Source of the DNA: Linnemannia schmuckeri
Taxonomy: Eukaryota > Mortierellomycota > Mortierellomycetes > Mortierellales > Mortierellaceae
Assembly (NCBI GenBank): GCA_029449235.1
Contig: JANATG010000004.1
Coordinates: 1,984,001-2,048,000 of the forward strand
Length of the DNA stretch: 64,000 nt
Reading direction: 5' to 3'
This document shows, piece after piece, positions 61,801 to 64,000 of the stretch. Each line of letters opens with the position of its first letter. The stretch's first letter is position 1. A program made the position numbers and the translations under genes. The notes beneath the pieces were generated by a model. It had not been told where the DNA came from. It saw nothing but the letters and a program-made list of their open reading frames with translations, and did no database searches.

Positions 61801-63691
61801 GGCGATCATTATTTACCACCAAGGCGAGCCCTTTGAAGGTAGTAAAACAAATCACGGGTCTGATGTGAAGGAAGTAGAGTTTATAGCTAGATTATTTACT
61901 CACTCTGACCTTTTGCATATGCCATCTAGGATCTCAAAACTTGGGCTACTTGATGTACAACGTTGATACGAATCAGAGAATACAGCGCGGATCCTTGCCT
62001 GTGTCTGACGACACTACGGTTACATGGTTGGGCTTTTCTGAATATGGCGTTCCGGCGTTTTACGATGACAGTGGAGTCGTCCACATCCTCAACCATTACC
62101 GACGCATTGATCAAGGACAATGGGTTCCTATCCTGGACACGAACATCCTTGAATCCGACAGCGATACCCCACCCACGTACTGGCCAGTCGGTCTTTCTGA
62201 CGAGGCATTCACGTGTATCAAATGCAGAGTAAGACGCAAATGCAAACTGTGAATGTGCTGCAAAACTGTATCGGGACTATACCAATTACTTTTATGCGCA
62301 GTGCTCATACGAAATTCTTATTGCTTTGATGATATAGAAAGGAGAGACTGAGCCAAGTTTCCCTAAACCATTCGTGACGGAGCTGCCATTTAAGATGCCC
62401 ACGCTCTACCAGGAGACAGAATCTGGAGCGGCAGAAGAAGAATGGCTGCGTGAAAAGATCATGGCTGGACTCAGCAAGGATGAAAAGTTGGCTTCCTCGC
62501 TTGAGCGCCCCAACAAGAGCGTTGCAAGGAGGGAAATTGAGATGGACAAGCTTGCCCTCAAGATGATTGGTGTAAGTTGAGGATCCTGGTATGCACAAAC
62601 AGCACTCTACTGAGGAAAGGATGAGCCATGTCCCTGACTTTTTTTTTATTTCTTTGCTACAATCTTAGTTCGCTTGCAAGGCTGGATTCGCGCAAAAGGC
62701 ATTGGATTTAACGGCCATGTTGTGCAGCAGTGGGTCAGTTGATAGAGCGATCAAGATTGCTTACCATTACAGGCTCCACCAACTCACGGAACGCATGCAA
62801 AAGCTCGGTGAAGTGATGGCTCGAGCCGAAGAGGATGGTCAATCTGATGCGGACAACGTGATGGCGGACGATATCATTGACACGTCGTCTAAAAGGGACG
62901 AGAGAATGTACAGGGTGTCGTCCAAGCAGGAGGAGGACGAGTTGGAGAGAAGGACATTCCAGAGACAGGAACCTATCAAAGCCAATGATCCTTTCGGAAG
63001 ACGTGTCGTCAAAGACATCTCGACGAGCAAAAGCACCAGTAACGGCAGTGGATCTGCAGCAGGAGCTGCAACGGGAGGAGCGCCTAACCCGTTCAAGAAG
63101 AAGGTTGGCGCGAGCTCGACAGGCGCACCCAAAGCATTTGGCAACATTGTGAAGGAGACTGACAGGGACATGTTGCCGATTACCCGACGGGCGACGGATG
63201 TCTTTGAGGCGGCGGATTACCTGACGGCAGATGATCAGCGTTCGCGGACAGAGAAGGAGAAGGCCGGCCGTCAGGATGATATCTTTAGGAAACGGAAGGC
63301 CAATGGAGCAGCAACTAACAGCAGTGGACAGAAGACTCTGAGCATGTTCACTAAACACGCTTCAGCGGGTTCTTCATCAGCAACGGACGCCAAACGGTTC
63401 AAGAAGCAACAGCAGGGAGAGGAGGAAGAAGGCGGTAATGGCAAGGAGGACGAGATGATGGTGGAGGATGACTTTTTGGAGGACAACAATGGATACGAGG
63501 ACCGTGAGGAGTCGTTTCCTCCAGCGGCGCAGGTGATTCCTGAGACCCAGCGGGACGATGATGATGATGATGAGCTGTTTGCGCTGTCGGTTGAGGAGAC
63601 GCGCGGGCACCTTGCCAACACACGCGTCGAGTCGTCGTTGTCGCCTGACCGGAGCTCTGTTCTCGCTGGATTCAAGTTCAACCGCTCTTAG
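58878..63691 (+). CDS. CTF4: Ctf4 / WDHD1 / Mcl1 replisome adaptor
   Basis: Trimeric hub that links the CMG helicase to DNA polymerase alpha and cohesion factors at replication forks. Seventeen exons from 58878-58942 to 62669-63691, joined in phase throughout, give 1,072 residues. Seven N-terminal WD40 repeats (about 10-300; for example CDGTIIVWD and KGKVKVWED) lead into an acidic linker (VSDDESLHDFVVDDEH) and the SepB/Mcl1 mid domain with FNLLGLITSV, HDLAIIIYHQGEPFEGSQ and YWPVGLSDEAFTCIKCR. A helical segment with KALDLTAMLCSSGSVDRAIKIA follows. There is no HMG box, as in fungal Ctf4. The disordered tail has a possible PCNA-binding motif QKTLSMFTKH (about 953). Exons of 65-300 bp make it the most finely split gene here. 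Nuclear. Confidence 0.93.
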
Positions 63692-63747
63692 ACTGCGAGT
63701 CTCGGCTGCTAAAACATACACCTAATTTGATGTATTGCATCTAAAAA

Positions 63748-63753
63748 AATAAA
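63748..63753 (+). terminator. AATAAA poly(A) signal of CTF4
   Basis: Perfect AATAAA about 57 bp after the CTF4 stop codon; the next start codon follows 185 bp later on the same strand. Confidence 0.55.
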
Positions 63754-63937
63754 ATATGCGTTGACCGCAAAAGCCAGGGGGATGGGGACAGAGGGGGAAA
63801 GAGAGAGGAGGCAATCAACCATGCCACGTCGACCTCCTTTTTTTATTACTCTTTTCCTGAGTATTATTGCTACCTTTTCCTTTCACACTACTGCTCTTCC
63901 ATTCACTCAATTCATTAACTCATCCACTCCAGTTCTC

Positions 63938-64000
63938 ATGACAACCCGAAGTGCTCGCACGGCCGACAAAAGCATAAACGACAAACACGCCCGTATCCTT
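63938..64000 (+). CDS. Start of a gene, possibly an ArfGAP (cut by window edge)
   Basis: An ATG at 63938 opens 21 codons (MTTRSARTADKSINDKHARI then L) to the window edge, with a CT-rich leader upstream like other genes here. The N-terminal basic stretch followed by N-D-K-H-A-R-I-L resembles the region just before the zinc finger of SMAP/Age2-type Arf GTPase-activating proteins (N-x-x-H-x-x-I-L). The zinc finger itself would lie beyond the window, so the assignment is tentative. Confidence 0.4.
   Translation, partial: MTTRSARTADKSINDKHARIL

Noticed and set aside
1..64000. Transposons, CRISPR arrays, rRNA genes
   Set aside because: No transposase, reverse transcriptase, long terminal repeats, regularly spaced repeats or rRNA-like sequence was seen by reading.

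Overview
This is a chromosomal window from a eukaryote, most likely a filamentous early-diverging fungus of the Mucoromycota/Mortierellomycota type (Mortierella-like). The reasons are: protein-coding genes split by many short introns of about 70-150 nt with GTAAG/GTATG donors and TAG/CAG acceptors, fungal-type housekeeping proteins, CT-rich leaders ahead of start codons, AATAAA signals after stops, and abundant poly-A/T runs. The genus is an inference from gene content and was not tested. I found 16 protein-coding genes. Splice models were built by hand, and all complete models keep the reading frame through every junction. I saw no tRNA, rRNA, CRISPR array or intact transposon.

Left flank (1-14.4 kb). 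A truncated CAND1 (minus) and a Ubp2/USP25-28-type deubiquitinase (plus) share a 0.7 kb divergent promoter that carries a 16-bp minisatellite. MMS19, the cytosolic Fe-S targeting factor (minus, 16 exons), converges on the deubiquitinase. It diverges from a two-exon metallo-beta-lactamase-fold hydrolase whose leader holds a long (AAC)n/(ATA)n tract.

Centre (17.2-51.4 kb). Eight genes look like a lipid or specialised-metabolite biosynthetic locus and have few introns. They are an APH-like phosphotransferase, a DUF3419/BtaA-type aminocarboxypropyl transferase, a double-GNAT acyltransferase, a 1,831-residue fusion of an AMP-forming ligase with a PEP-synthase-like dikinase, an ABCG half-transporter, a UbiA-fold membrane protein with unusual motifs, a cytochrome P450 and a fatty acyl-CoA reductase. 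They lie mostly in convergent/divergent pairs separated by unusually long non-coding spacers (up to 7.8 kb). A plausible but untested reading is: acyl activation (ligase) and reduction (FAR), headgroup or prenyl-type transfer (DUF3419, UbiA), phosphorylation or condensation (APH, dikinase), acylation (GNAT), oxidation (P450) and export (ABCG).

Right flank (51.5-64 kb). An L-asparaginase with C-terminal ankyrin repeats converges on the reductase. It is followed, divergently, by a predicted membrane-anchored double glycosyltransferase (GT31-like plus GT32-like), a 17-exon Ctf4/WDHD1 replisome protein with a possible C-terminal PCNA-binding motif, and the first 21 codons of a gene that may encode an ArfGAP.
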